A stretch of DNA of 64,000 nt, taken from Callipepla californica brunnescens (lineage: Eukaryota; Chordata; Aves; Galliformes; Odontophoridae). How positions within the stretch are numbered: the stretch's first letter is position 1; each line of letters starts with the position of its first letter. Under the pieces are notes generated by a model that searched no databases, was not told where the DNA came from, and saw only the letters and a list, made by a program, of their open reading frames with translations. Location: assembly GCA_023055505.1 (NCBI GenBank), contig JALIRH010000098.1:248001-312000 (forward strand), read 5' to 3'. Of the stretch, positions 12,455-24,904 are shown piece by piece. A program made the translations under genes and the position numbers.

Positions 12455-14765
12455 ATTAGAATGTCAGAATGTCACCATGAGAGTATCTCAGAATGTCACA
12501 ATGTCAGAATGTCACAATGATAGAATGTCAAAATGGCAGCATGTGTCTGTGAGAGAATGCCACAATGACAGAATAGAAATATGTCAGAATATAGCAATGA
12601 GAGAATGTTAGAATGCAACAATGTCAACATGTCAGAATGGGAGAAAGTGAGAATGTCATGATGTCAGAGTGTCTTCATGTCAGAATGTCAAATCTTCACT
12701 GTGTCACAACTACAAGATTAGGGAATATGACTGTGTCAGAAAGTCACAATAAGAGGAGATGAAAAAGAGAGAATATCACAATGACCGAGTGTCACAATGT
12801 AAGAAAGTGAGAATGTGAGAATGTCAAAATGTCAGAATGACAGAATATCACTATGTCACAATGTCGCAATGTCTCAATGTCAGAATATCAATATGTAACA
12901 GTGTAAGAACGTCACAAATACCACAATGGGAGAATGACAGATTGTCACGATTACAGAATTTCAGAATGTGAAAATATCAGAATGTCACAATGTCAGATTC
13001 TGAGAATGTCACAATGACAGAATGTCAGAATGAAAGATTTTCCAAATTCCAGAATGTCACTATGTCACAACGTCAGAATGACGCATTGTCAAAATGCTAG
13101 AATGTCACAATGTCACAAGGTGAGAACATCACAATGGCAGATTGTCATAATGCCAGAACATCAGAAGGTGAGAATATTAGAATGCCACAATGTCACAATG
13201 TCACCATGAGAGTATCTCAGAATGTCACAATGTCAAAATGTCAGAATGAGGGAAAGAGAGAATGTCATGATGTCAGAATGTCTTCACGTCAGAATGTCAA
13301 ATTGTCACAACGTCACAATATCACAATGAGAGAATATCAGAAAGTGAGAATATGACAATGACCGAATGACACATTGTGAGAATGTCAGAATGCCAGAATG
13401 TCAGAATGTCAGAATGTCAAAATGTGTGAATGTCTGAATGTCACCATGAGAGAGAGTCAGAGTTTTACAATGTCACAATGTGAGAATGTCTGAACGTCAG
13501 AATGAGGGAGAGTTAGAATTTCAGAATGTCACAGTGTCACAATGTCATCATGTCACAATATCAGAATGTTGCATTGTCACAATGTGAGAATGACAGGTTG
13601 TCACAATTCCAGAATTTCAGAATGTCAACATGTCTGAATGTCACAATGTCACAATTCCACTATGTCACAACGCTAGAATGTCATAATATCAGAAAGTGAG
13701 AATATCACAATGGCAGATCGTCATAATGCCAGAACTTCAGAAGGTGAGAATATTAGAATGTCACAATGTCACAATGTTACAATGTGAGTATCTCAGAATG
13801 TCACAATGCCAGAATATCAGAATGGCAGAATATGAGAAAGTGAGAATGTCACAATGTCAAAATGTCAGAATGAGAGAAAGAGAGAATCTCATGATGTCGG
13901 AATGTCTTAATGTCAGAATGTCAAATTGTCACAACGTCACGATATCACAATGAGAGAATATCAGAAAGTGAGAATATGACAATGACCGAATGACACAATG
14001 TGAGAACGTTAGAATGTGAGAATGTCAGAATTGGAGAATGTCACAGAGTCACAATGACAGATTGCCACAATTTCAGAATGTCAGTGTATCACAATGCCAC
14101 AAAGTCACAATATCAGTATGTCATGAAGATAGAATGTCACAATGACAACATATGACTGTGACAGAACGTCACAATGTCAGATGATAAATATGGCCGAAAA
14201 TCACAATGAGAGAATGTTAGAATGTCACAATGTTAACATGTCAGAATGTGAGAAAGTGAGAATGCCACAATGCCACGATGTGAGAATCTCACAATGTCAC
14301 AATGAGAGAGAGTCAGAATTTCACAGTATCAGAATTTTGCATTGTCACAATGTGAGAATGACAGATTGTCACATTTCCAGAATTTCAGAATGTCACAATT
14401 CCAGAATTTCAGAATGTCCAAATATCTGAATGTCACAATAGCAGAATGTGAGAGTATCACAATGACAGAATGTCAGAATGACAGGTTGTCACAATTCCAG
14501 AATGTCACTATGTCACAATGCTAGAATGTCAGAATGTCAGAATGTGAAAATAGCACAAGGGCAGGTTGTCATAATGCCAGAACTTCAGAATGTGAGAATA
14601 TGAGAATGTCATAATGTCAGAATGGGAGAATGTCACAACGGCAGGTTGTCATAATTCCAGAAGTTCAGAATGGGAGAATATTAGAATGTAACAATGTTGC
14701 AATGTGACAATGAGAGTATCTCAGAATGTCACAATGTCAGAATGTCAGAATGCCAGAATAAGAGA

Positions 14766-17700
14766 AAAGAAAGGTATGAGGAGGCTATGGGGAAGCTATG
14801 GGGCAGCTATTGGGCAGCAGTGGGGCAGCTATGGGGCAGTAGTAGGGCAGCTATAAGGCAGCTATGGGGCAGCAGTGGGGCAGCTATGGGGCGGCTATGA
14901 GGAAGCCATTGGGCAGCTATGGGGCAGAAGTGAGGCAGCAATCAGGCAGCAGTGAGGCAGCTATGAGGAGGCTATGGGGCAGCTATGGGTCAGCTATCGA
15001 GAGGCTATGGGGCAGCTATGGGGCGGCGATGAGGCAGACATGGGGCAGCTATGGGGGAGCAGTGAGGCAGCTATGGGGAGGCTATGGGGCAGTAGTTGGG
15101 CAGCTATAGGGCGGCTATGGGGAAGCCATTGGGCAGCTATGGGGCAGTAGTGAAGCAGCTATGGGTCAGTAGTTTGGCAGCTATGACGAGGCTATGGGAA
15201 GGCCATGGGGAAGCGATGGGGCAGCTCTGAGGCAGACAAAATGTAGCTATGGGGGAGCAGTGAGGCAGCTATGGGGTGGCTATGGGGCAGTAGTGGGGCA
15301 GCTATGGGGCAGCTATGAGGTAGCCATGGGGCAGCTATGGGGAAGCAGCGAGGGAGCTATGGGGTAGCAGTGAGGCAGCTATGATGAGGCTATGGGGAGG
15401 CTATGGGGCAGCCACGGTGCAGCTATGGGGCAGCAGTGGGGCAGCTATGGGCAGCAGTAAGGAAGCTATTGAGAAGGCTATGGGGGCAGCTATGGGGTGG
15501 CTATGGGGCAGCTATAGAGCGGCAATGTGGCAGTAGTGGGGCACCTATAAGGCAGCTATGGGGCAGCAGTGGGACAGCTATGGGGCGGCTATTAGGCAGC
15601 CATGGGGTGGCAATGGGGCAGCAGTGAGGCAGCTATGGGGCGGCTATGGGGCTGAAGTGGGGCAGCTATGAGGAGTCTCTTGAGAGGCTATGGAGCAGCT
15701 ATGGGGCAGCAGTGGGGTAGCAGGAGGAGACTATGGGGAGGCTATGAAGCAGGTATGGGGCAGCAGTGGGGCAGCTATGGGGCGACTATGGGGCAGCAGT
15801 TGAGCAGCTATGGGGCAGCCATGGGGCAGCTATGTGGCAGTAGTGAAACAGCTATGGTGTAGCTATAAGCGAGCCTTGGGGCAGCAAGGGGCAGTAGTAA
15901 GGCAGCTATGGGGCAGCAGTGGGGCAGCTATGATGAGACTATGGGAAGGCCATGAGGAAGCTATGGGGCATCTTTGAGGCAGACAAAAAGTAGCTGTGGG
16001 GCTGCAGTGAGGCAGCTATGGGGCAGCTGTGGGGCAGCTATTGTGTAGCAGTGAGGCATCTATGAGGAGGCTATGGGGAGGATATGAGGCAGTTATGGGG
16101 CAGAAGTGAGGCAACTATGGGGTGGCTATAGGGCAGCAGTGGGGCAGGTATGGGGCAACAAAGAGGCAGCCATGGGGCAGCAGTGGGGCAGCTTTGAGGC
16201 TACGGGGCGGCTATGGGGCAGCCATGGGGCAGCTATGGGGCAGCAGTGAGACAGCTATGGGGCAAGTATGGGGAGGCTATGGGGCAGCGACGGGGTGGCT
16301 ATGGGGCAGTAGTGGGGCAGCTATGGTGAGGTTATGAGGCAGCCATGGGGTAGGTATGAGAAACCAGTGAGGCAGCTATGGGGCAGTAGTGGAGCAGCTA
16401 TGAGGCAGCGGTGGGTCAGCTATGGGGTGGCTATGAGGCAGCAGTGGGTCAGCTATGGGGTGGCTATGAGGCAGCCATGGGGCAGCTATGGGACAGCAGT
16501 GGGGCAGCTATGAGGTAGCCATGGGGCACCTATGGGGAAGCAGCGAGGGAGCTATGGGGTAGCAGTGAGGCAGCTATGAGGAAGCTATGGGGAGGCTATG
16601 GGGAGGCTATGGGGCAGATATGTAACGGCTATGAGGCAGCCATGGGGCAGTTATGGGGCAGCCACGGTGCAGCTATGGGGCAGCAGTAAGGAAGCTACGA
16701 GAAGGCTATGGAGGCAGCTATCGGGTGGCTATGAGACAGCTATGGGGCAACTATGAGGCAGCCGTAGGGCAGCTATGGTGCAGCAGTGAGGCAGCAATTA
16801 GGCAGAAGTTGGGCAGATATGGGGCAGCAGTGAGGCAGCTATGAGGAGGCTATGGGGCAGCTATGGGGCAGCAGAGAGGCAGCTATGGGGCACGAGTGAG
16901 GCAGCTATGGGTTAGCTATGAGGAGGCCTTGAGGAGGCTATGGGGCAGATATGGGGCAGCAGTGGGGCAGCTAAGGCAGCTATGGGAAGGCTATGGGGCA
17001 GCAGTGTGGGCAACTATGAGGAGACTATGGGGAGGCTATGAGGCAGCTATGGGGCAGCAGTCGGGCAGATATAAGGCAGCTATTGGGAAGCAGTGGGGCA
17101 GCTATGGGGCGGCTATTAGGCAGCCTTTGGGCACCTATTGGGCAGCAGTGAGGCAGGTATGGGGCAGCTATGGGGCAGCTATGAGGACGTTATGGGGCAG
17201 CTATGGGGCAGCAGTGGGGCAGCAATAACGCAGTAGTGGGGCAGCTATGGGGCAGTAGTGGGGCAGCAATGAGGACGCTATAGGGAGACTATGGGGCATG
17301 TATGGAGCGGCTAGGAGGCAGCTATGGGGCAGGTATGAGGCAGCCATGGGGTGGCTGTGGGGCAGCAGTGAGGCAGCTATGAAGAGGCTATGGAAATGCT
17401 ATAGGGCAGCAGTGGGGCAGCTACGGAGCGGCTATGAGGCAGCCATTTTGCATCTATGGGGCAGCAGTGGGGCAGCTACGAGGAAGCTATAGGGCAGCTA
17501 TGGGACAGCAGTGGGGCAGCTATGGTGCGGCTATGAGGCAGCCATGAGGCAGACACGGGGCAGCAGTGGGGCAGCTATGGTGCGGCTATGAGGCAGCCAT
17601 GAGGCAGATATGGGGCAGCAGTGGGGCAGCTATGAGCAGGCTTTGGGGCGGCTGTGGAGCAGCAGTGGGGAAGCTATGGGGCAGTAGTGGGGCAACTATA

Positions 17701-18363
17701 AGTTAGCAGTGGGGCAGCTATGGGGCGGCTATGGGGCAGCAGTGGGGCAGCTATGAGGAGGTTATGGGGCAGCCATTGGCAGCTATGGGGCTGCAGTGAG
17801 GCAGCAATGGGGCAGCAGTGGGGCAGCTATGGGGCGGCTCTAAGGCAGCAGTGATGCAGATATCGGGCAGCTCTGAGGAGGCTATGAGGCCGCTATGAGG
17901 CAGTAGTGGGGCAGCTATGGGGCAGCAGTGGGGTGGCTATGTGGCAGCAATGGGGCAGCCATGGGGCAGGTATGGGGCTGCAGTGGGACAGCTATGAGGA
18001 GGCTATTGGGCAGGTATAGAGCGGCTATGTGGCAGTAGTCGGGCAGCTATTGGGCAGCTATTGGGAAGCCGTGGGGCAGCTATCGGGCGGCTATTATACA
18101 GCCATGGAGCAGCTATGGTGCAGCAGTGTTGCAGCTATGAGGAGGCTATGGGGAGGCTATGGAGCAGCTATGGGGCGGCTATCTGGTGGCTATGAGGCAG
18201 CTATCAGGCAGCTCTGAGGAGGCTATGGGGCCACTATGAGGCAGTAGTGGGGCAGCTATGGGGCAGCAGTGGGGTGGCTATGGGGTGGCAGCGGGGCAGC
18301 AGTGGGGCAGCTATGGGGCTGCAGTGGGGCAGCTATGAGGAGGCTATGGGGCAGCAGTGGGGC
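14766..18363. repeat. 11-bp G-rich minisatellite, left part
   Basis: Tandem units GGGGCAGCTAT and GGGGCAGCAGT with variants (GAGGAGGCTAT, GGGGCGGCTAT). Three units make 33 bases, so frames show an 11-residue pattern like WGSYGAAMGQL; these open frames are artefacts. A run of four G recurs about every 11 bases on the plus strand, so the array is rich in potential G-quadruplex sequence. I see no gene in it. Confidence 0.95.
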
Positions 18364-18701
18364 TGCTGGTTTCCCCCCGCTTCTTTTGTTGGAGTCCTCG
18401 CCCCTTCCATGGTTGCCCACCAATGAGGACTGGCTGATCCCTCCCCCACATCGACGGCCCCGGACCCACAACCCCGACCCCAGCCCCATAACCCCGACCC
18501 CACATCTGCAGCCCCAGCCCCATAACAGAGCCTTCAGACCCCTAACTGAGCACCCGGACTTAGAACCGAGCATCGAGCCCCATTAGCCCCAACCCCAGCC
18601 CCACATCCCCGTCCCTCACCCAACTCCGCCCCACCCCACCCACACCCTATTCCCCCCTTCTCCCTCCGCCACCCCACTCCTCCCCCCCTCCCCTTTCCCA
18701 C

Positions 18702-18778
18702 CTGCGTGTGCGCGAGCAGCCGCTGTAGCTCCCCCAGGAGCTCCACGTTGCGCGACCTCCCCCCCCCGCCAACGCCAT
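18702..18778 (-). CDS. Candidate first coding exon, unidentified gene
   Basis: Reading leftward from the CpG island, ATG at 18778-18776 is followed by a G homopolymer, then a frame that reads RNVELLGELQRLLAHTQ. It ends at CAG before a donor GTGGGA (GT at 18701-18700). The segment looks like a leucine-rich amphipathic helix. The ATG is out of frame with it: the run of nine G (C on the plus strand, 18759-18767) would have to differ by one base. Either the homopolymer is miscalled, another start is used, or the exon is dead. I do not recognise the protein, and no downstream exon was found in the adjoining minisatellite. Confidence 0.35.
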
Positions 18779-18875
18779 GGCCGAACAGCCCCACCCCCAC
18801 TGCGCGCGGCTCTGGGAATAGCACTACGCGTGCGCCGGTCCCGGAAGCCGGAAACGGAAGTCCCCCCCCCCGCAG

Positions 18876-19100
18876 ATGAACGGAGCGGTGGAGTACTATG
18901 GCGGCGGCGGTGGCGGCGCCGCGGAAACCGCGGAAACCGCGCGTTGGAGCGGCGGCGGCGGCGGCGGCTCCGTTGCCGTGGGAACCGCGGAAACTGCGGA
19001 AACTGCGGAAACCGCGCGTTGGAGCGGCGGCGGCGGCGGCGGCTCCGTTGCCGCGGAAACCGCACGTTGGAGCGGCGGCGGCGGCTGTACGGGAGGCACT
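18876..19100 (+). CDS. Candidate divergent first exon, Gly/Ala-rich
   Basis: ATG at 18876 lies 15 bases past the ETS cluster and opens MNGAVEYYGGGG. The frame then runs through an imperfect repeat of about 50-60 bases (AAACCGCGCGTTGGAGCGG plus GGC triplets, three copies) to a possible donor GTGAGC at 19101. A pyrimidine tract and AG at 19184-19202 could accept splicing about 100 bases later, but a stop follows after two codons. All frames on both strands stay open here because of the GGC repeats, so an open frame is weak evidence. It may be 5' UTR or noncoding first exon instead. Confidence 0.25.
18905..19086. repeat. GC-rich repeat: GCGGAAACC blocks plus GGC runs
   Basis: Three imperfect copies of a block with GCGGAAACCGCG, CGTTGGAGC and a run of GGC triplets. 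Copy number differences in the AAACCGCGG part are visible between copies. Confidence 0.85.
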
Positions 19101-19205
19101 GTGAGCTTTAGGGGTGGGGCTGGGCAGGGGCAGCGGCAGCGGCAGCGGGGGAGGGGCGGGGCAGGATTCCGGGGCCGCGCGGCGCTCTCTTTTTTCCCCT
19201 AGCAC

Positions 19206-22200
19206 TTGTAACATCTATGAGGAGGCTATGGGGAGGATATGAGGCAGCTATGGGGTGGCTATGGGGCGGCTATGGGGCTGCAGTAAGGCAGGTATGGGGC
19301 AGAAATGAGGCAGCCACGGGGCAGCAGTGGGGCAGCTATGGGGCAGCTATGGGACAGAAGTGGGGCAGCTCTAAGGGTAGCCATGGGGCAGTTATGGGGC
19401 AACAGTGGGGCAGGTATGGGGCGGCTATTAGGCAGCCATCAAGCAGCTATGAGGCAGTAGTGGGGCAGCTATGAGGCAGCAGTGATGGAGCTATGGAGTA
19501 GCAGTGAGGCAGCTATAAGGAGGCTATGGGAGGCTATGGGGCAGCTATGGTGCATCAGTGAGGAAGCTATGGGGCGGCTTTGGGGCAGCATTTTGGCAGC
19601 TATGGGGCAGCAGTGGGACAGCTATGAGGAGGCTATGGGGAAGCTATGTGGCAGCAGAGAGCTAGCTATGGGGCAGCTATGAGGAGGCTAAGGGGAGGCT
19701 ATGGGGCAGCTATAGAGCGCCTATGTGGCAGTAGTTGGGCAGATATAAGGCAGCAGTGGGGCAGCTATGGGGCGGGAATTAGGCAGCCATGGGGCACGTA
19801 TGGGGCAGCAGTGAGGTAGCTATGGGGCAGCTATGGGTCAGCTATGAGGAGGTTATGGGGAGGCAATGGAGCAGCAGTGGGGCAGATATGGGACGGTTAT
19901 TAAGAGGCTATGTGGCAGCTATGGGGCATTAGTGGGGCAGCTATGGGGAAGTAGTGGGGCAGATATGGGGCAGCAGTGAGGCAGCTATGGGGTAGCTATG
20001 AGAAAGCTATGGGGCAGCAGTGAGGAAGTAGTGAGGCAGCTATGAGAAGGCTGTGGGGAAGCTATGGGGCAGCTATGGGGCACCAGTGAGGCAGATATGG
20101 GGCACCAGTGAGGCAGCTATAGGGAGGCTACGGGGCAGCAGTGAGGGAGTAGAGAGTCCAATATGGGGCATTAGTGCGGCAGCTATGGGGCATTAGTGGG
20201 GCAGTTATGAGGAGGCTATGGGGAGGCTATGGAGCAGCTATGGGGCAGCTATAGGGCAGCAGGGAGGTAGCAATGGGGCAGCAGTTGGGAAGCTATGATG
20301 AGGCTATGGTGAGTCTACGGGGCAGCTATGGTACACCAGTGAGGCAGCCATGGGGCAGCTATGGTACACCAGTGAGGCAGCCATGGGGCAGCTATGGGGC
20401 ACCAATGGGACAGTTATGAGGAGGCTGTGGGGAAGCTATGGGGCAGCTATGGGGCAGCAATGAGGAGGGTATGGAGAGGCTATGGGGCAGCTATGGTGCA
20501 ACAGTGAGGCAGCTATGGGGTAGCTTTGAGGAGGCTGTGGGGAGGATATGGGGTAGATATGTGGCAACGGTGAGGTAGCTATGGGGAAGCTATGGGGCAG
20601 CAATGAGGGAGTAGTCGGTCAGCTATGGGGCATTAGTGCTGCAGCTATGGGGCCGAGTGGGGCAGTTAAGAGGAGGCTATGGGGAGGCTATGGGGCAGCT
20701 ATCGGACAGCATTGAGCTAGCTTTAGAACAGCTATGAGGAGGCTATGGGGCAGATATGGGGCAGCAGTCGGGCAGCTATGGGGCGGATATGGAGCAGCAG
20801 TGGGGCAGGTATGGGGCAGTAGTAAGACAGCTATGTGGCAGCAGTGGGGCAGATATGAGGAGGCTATGAGGAGGCTATGGGGCGGCTATGAAGCAGCAGT
20901 GAGGCAGTTATGAGGCGGCTATGGGGCAGATATGTGGCAGCAGTGAAGCAGCTATGGTGCGGCTATAAGGCAGCCATGGGGCAGCTATGGGTTAGCAGTG
21001 AGTCAGCTATGGGGCAGCAGTTGGGCAGCTATGAGGAGGCTATGGGGCAGCTATGGAGCAGATTTGAAACAGCTTTGGGGCGGCTGTGGGGCAGTAGTTT
21101 GGCAGCTATGAGGCAGCAGTTGGGCAGCAGTTGGGGCAGTAGTGAGGCAGCTATGTGGCAGCTCAGGAGAGGCTATGGGGCAGCTATGGGGCATTAGTGG
21201 GGCAGCTATGGGGAAGTAGTGGGGCAGATATGGGGCAGCAGTGAGGCAGCTATGGGGTAGCTATTGGGCAGTAGTGGGGAAGCAGTGAGGCAGCTATGGG
21301 GCAGCAGTTGGGCAGCTATAAAGAGGCTATGGAGAGGCTGTGCGGCAGCTATGGTGCATCAGTGAGGAAGCTATGGGGCGTCTTTAGGGCAGCAGTTTGA
21401 CAGCTATGAGGCAGTCACGGGGCAGCTATGGGACAGCAGTGGGACAGCTATGAGGAGGCTAGAGGGCAGCTATGAGGAGGCTATGGGGAGGCTATGGGGC
21501 AGGTATATAGTGGCTATGTGGCAGTAGTCGGGCAGATATAAGGCATCAATGGGGCAGCAGTGGGGCAGCTATTGGGCGGCTATTAGGCAGCCATGGGGCG
21601 GCTATGGGGCAGCATGGAGGTAGCAATGGGGCAGCAGTGGAGCAGCTATGATGAGGCTATGGCGAGGCTCTGGGGCAGCTATGGTGCACCAGTGAGGCAG
21701 CTATTGGGTAGCTATGAAGAGGCTGTGGGGAGGCTATGGGGCAGATATGTGGCAACGTTGAGGTAGCTATTGAGAAGCTATGGGGCAGCAGTGAGGCAGT
21801 AGTGGGTCAGCTATGGGGCATTAGTGCTGCAGCTATGGGGCCGCAGTGGGGCATCTAAGAGGAAGCTATAGGGAGGCTATGGGGCAGCTATGGGGCAGCA
21901 GTGAGCTAGCTATAGAACAGCTATGAGGAGGCTATGGGGCAGCTATGGAGCAGATTTGAAACAGCTTTGGGGCGGCTATGGGGCAGTAGTTTGGCAGCTA
22001 TGAGGCAGCAGTTGGGCAGCTATGGGGCAGTAGTGAGGCAGCTATGTGGCGGCTCAGGAGAGGCTATGGGGCAGCTATGGGGCATTAGTGGGGCAGCTAT
22101 GGGGAAGTAGTGGGGCAGGTAAGGGGCAGAAGTGAGGCAGCTATGAGGTAGCTATGAGGAGGCTATGGGGCAGTAGTGGGGAAGCAGTGAGGCAGCTATG

Positions 22201-24904
22201 GGGCAGCAGTTGGGCAGCTATGAGGAGGCTATGGGGAGGCTATGGGGCAGCAGTGAGGCAGTTTTGGGGCACCAGTGAGGCAGCTATGGGGAGGCTACGG
22301 GGCAGCAGTCGGGCAGCTATGGGGCGGATATGGAGCAGCAGTGGGGCAGATATGAGGTAGCTATGAGGAGGCTATGGGGCAGTAGTGGGGAAGCAGTGAG
22401 GCAGCTATGGGGCAGCAGTTGGGCAGCTATGAGGAGGCTATGGGGAGGCTATGGGGCAGCAGTGAGGCAGTTTTGGGGCACCAGTGAGGCAGCTATGGGG
22501 AGGCTACGGGGCAGCAGTCGGGCAGCTATGGGGCGGATATGGAGCAGCAGTGGGGCAGATATGAGGAGGCTATGAGGAGGCTATGGGGCAGCAGTGAGGC
22601 AGCTATGGGACAGGTATGAGGCACTTATCAAGCAGCTCTGGGGCAGCGGTGTGGCAGCTAAGAGGAGGCAATTGGGAGGCTATGGGGCAGCTATGAAGCA
22701 GCAGTGAGGCAGCTATGGGGCGTCTATGGGGCAGCAGTGGGGCAACTATGAGGAGACTATGGGGAGGCTATGGGGCAGCTATTGGGCAGCAGTGAGGCAG
22801 CAATGAGGCAGCTATGAGGAGGCTATGGGAAGCCGATGAGGCAGCTATAGAGCGGCTATGGGGCAGTAGTGGGGCAGCTATTGGGCAGCTATTGGGCACC
22901 ATGGGGCAGCAGTGAGGCAGCTATGGGACGGCTATGGGGAGGCTATGGGGCAGGTATGGGGCAGCAGTGGGGCAGCTATGGAGCAGATATCGAGAGGTTA
23001 TGAGGCAGCTATGGGGTGGCGATGAGGCAGACATAGGGAAGCTATGGTGGAGCAGGGAGGCAGCTATGGGGTGGCTATGGGGCAGCAGTGAGACAGCTAT
23101 GGGGCAAGTATGGGGAGGCTATGGGGCAGCTATGGGGCGGCTATGAGGCAGCCATGGGGTACGTCTGGGGCACCAGTGAGGCAGCTATGGGGAGGCTATG
23201 GGGCAGCCATGGGGTACGTCTGGGGCACCAGTGAGGCAGCTAGGGGCAGCAGTGAGGCAGCTATGGGGAGGCTATGGGGCAGCAGTGAGGCAGTAGTGGG
23301 TCAGCTATGGGGCATAAGTGCTGCAGCTATGGGGCTGCAGTGGGGCAGCTAAGAGGAAGCTATGGGGAGGCTATGGGGCAGCTATTGTGCATCAGTGAGG
23401 AAGCTACGAGGCGGCAATGGGGCAGCAGTTTTGCAGTTATGAGGCAGCTATGGGGCAGCAGTGAGGCAGCTATGAGGAGACTATGGGGAGGCTATGGGGC
23501 AGAAGTGGGGCAGCTATGGGGTAGCCATGGGGCAGCCATCAAACGGCTATGGGGCAGCAGTGGGGCAGCTAAGAGGAGGCTATGGACCAGCTATGGGGCG
23601 GCTACAAGGCAGCCATGGGGCAACTATGGGGAAGCAGTGAGAGAGCTATGAGGAGGCTATGGGTAGGCTATAGGGCAGGTATTGGACAGCTATGAGGCAG
23701 CCATGGTGCAGCTATGGGGCAGCAGTGGGGCAGCAATGGGGCGGCTATTAGGCAGCCATGGGGTGGCAATGGGACACCAGTGAGACATCTATGGGGTGGA
23801 TATGTAGCAGCAGTGGGGCAGGTATGGGGCAGTAGTGGGGTAGCTATGAGGAGGCTACGGGGCAACTATGGGGCAGCAGAGAGGCAGCGATGGGACAGGT
23901 ATGAGGAGGCTATGGGGAGACTACGGGGCAGCTATGAAGCTGCAGTGAGGCAGCTATGGGGCGGCTATGGGGAGGCTATGGGGCAGCTATGGAAAAGCTA
24001 TGAGGCAACCATGGGGCTGCAGTTGGGCATCTCTGGGGCCGCATTGAGGAAGCTATGGGGCAGCTCCGAGGAGCCTATGCAGCAGCTATGGAGCGGCTAT
24101 GAGGCAGCTATGGGGCAGGTATGAGGCAGCCATGGGGCGGCTGTGGGGCAGCAGTGAGGCAGCTATGAAGAGGCTATGGGGAGGCTATGGGGCAGCAGTG
24201 GGGCAGCTACGGGGCGGCTATGAGGCAGCCATTGGGCATCTAAGGGGCAGCAGTGGGGCAGCTATAAAGAGGCTATGGGGAGGCTATGGGGCAGCTATGG
24301 TGCATCAGTGAGGAAGCTATGGGGCGTCAATGGGGCAGCAGTTTGACAGCTATGAGGCAGCCACGGGGCAGCTATGGGGCAGCAGTGGGACAGCTATGAG
24401 GAGGCTATAGGGCAGCTATGGGGCAGCTCTGAGGAGGCTATGGGGAGGCTATGGAGCAGCTATGGGGCAGCAGTGAGGAAGCTATGGGGTGGCTATGGGG
24501 CGGCTATGAGGCAGCTATGGGGTAGCAGTGAGACAGCTATGAGGAGGCTACGGGGAGGCTATAGGGCAGTTATGGGGCGGGTATTAGACAGCCATGGGGC
24601 GGCTATGGGGCAGCAGGGAGGTAGCAATGGGGCAGCAGTGGGGCAGCTATGAGGAGGCTATGGCGAGGCTCTGGGGCAGCTATGGTGCACCAGTGAGGCA
24701 GCTATTGGGTAGCTATGAGGAGGCTGTGGGGAGGCTATGGGGCAGATATGCGGCAACGGTGAGGCAGCTATTGGGAAGCTATGGGGCAGCAGTGAGGCAG
24801 TAGTGGGTCAGCGATGGGGCAGCAGTGAGGCAGCTATGGGGCTGCAGTGGGGCATCTAAGAGGAAGCTATGGCGAGGCTATGGGGCAGCTATGGGGCAGC
24901 AATC
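19206..24904. repeat. 11-bp G-rich minisatellite, right part
   Basis: This is the same family as 14774-18363, continuing after the CpG-island insert. It holds local higher-order duplications. A block beginning near 22154 is repeated at about 22363, a step of 209 bases or exactly 19 units. Phrases around 21051 recur at about 21943. The array stops abruptly inside the RNase H coding part of the adjoining provirus at about 24904. No gene is supported. Confidence 0.95.

Larger units (their letters stand above)
9035..14765. repeat. 8-bp minisatellite, consensus SAATGTCA
   Basis: Units of eight bases (GAATGTCA, CAATGTCA and variants such as GAGAATATCA with small indels) fill this stretch except for two solo LTRs. 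Three units make 24 bases, so open frames appear with an eight-residue period; they are not genes. A longer phrase around AATCAGGGAATATGACTGTG recurs near 10000, 11880 and 12715, showing larger-scale duplication. The boundary with the telomere-like repeat is abrupt at 9034/9035. The passage to the 11-bp repeat lies at about 14762-14775. Confidence 0.95.
18364..19205. promoter_or_regulatory. CpG-island promoter-like insert in minisatellite
   Basis: This 0.84-kb GC-rich stretch has no 11-bp repeats and is bounded on both sides by the minisatellite. Its core at 18800-18860 has NRF1-like TGCGCGCGG and ACGCGTGCGCC, and three tandem ETS-type sites: CCGGAAG 18841-18847, CCGGAAA 18848-18854 and CGGAAGT 18855-18861. 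This is the usual make-up of a housekeeping bidirectional promoter. Candidate first exons with splice donors leave in both directions. Left of it (18370-18700) is C-rich low-complexity sequence. Function is inferred from motifs only. Confidence 0.6.

Noticed and set aside
9640..14524. Many 60-95 codon frames reading MSQCHNVRMSE-like patterns
   Set aside because: These are translations of an 8-bp repeat; three units give a 24-base period that stays open by composition.
18534..19214. 226-codon minus-strand open frame across the CpG island
   Set aside because: It runs through GGC repeats and C-rich low-complexity sequence in which all frames are open. Only the short segment before the splice donor has gene-like character.
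14694..24803. Frames up to 136 codons reading WGSYGAAMGQL-like repeats
   Set aside because: The 11-bp unit gives an 11-codon period in every frame; there is no start context, splice signal or non-repeat sequence.
9035..24904. CRISPR-like regular repeats
   Set aside because: The units are directly tandem without unique spacers, and the setting is a vertebrate genome.
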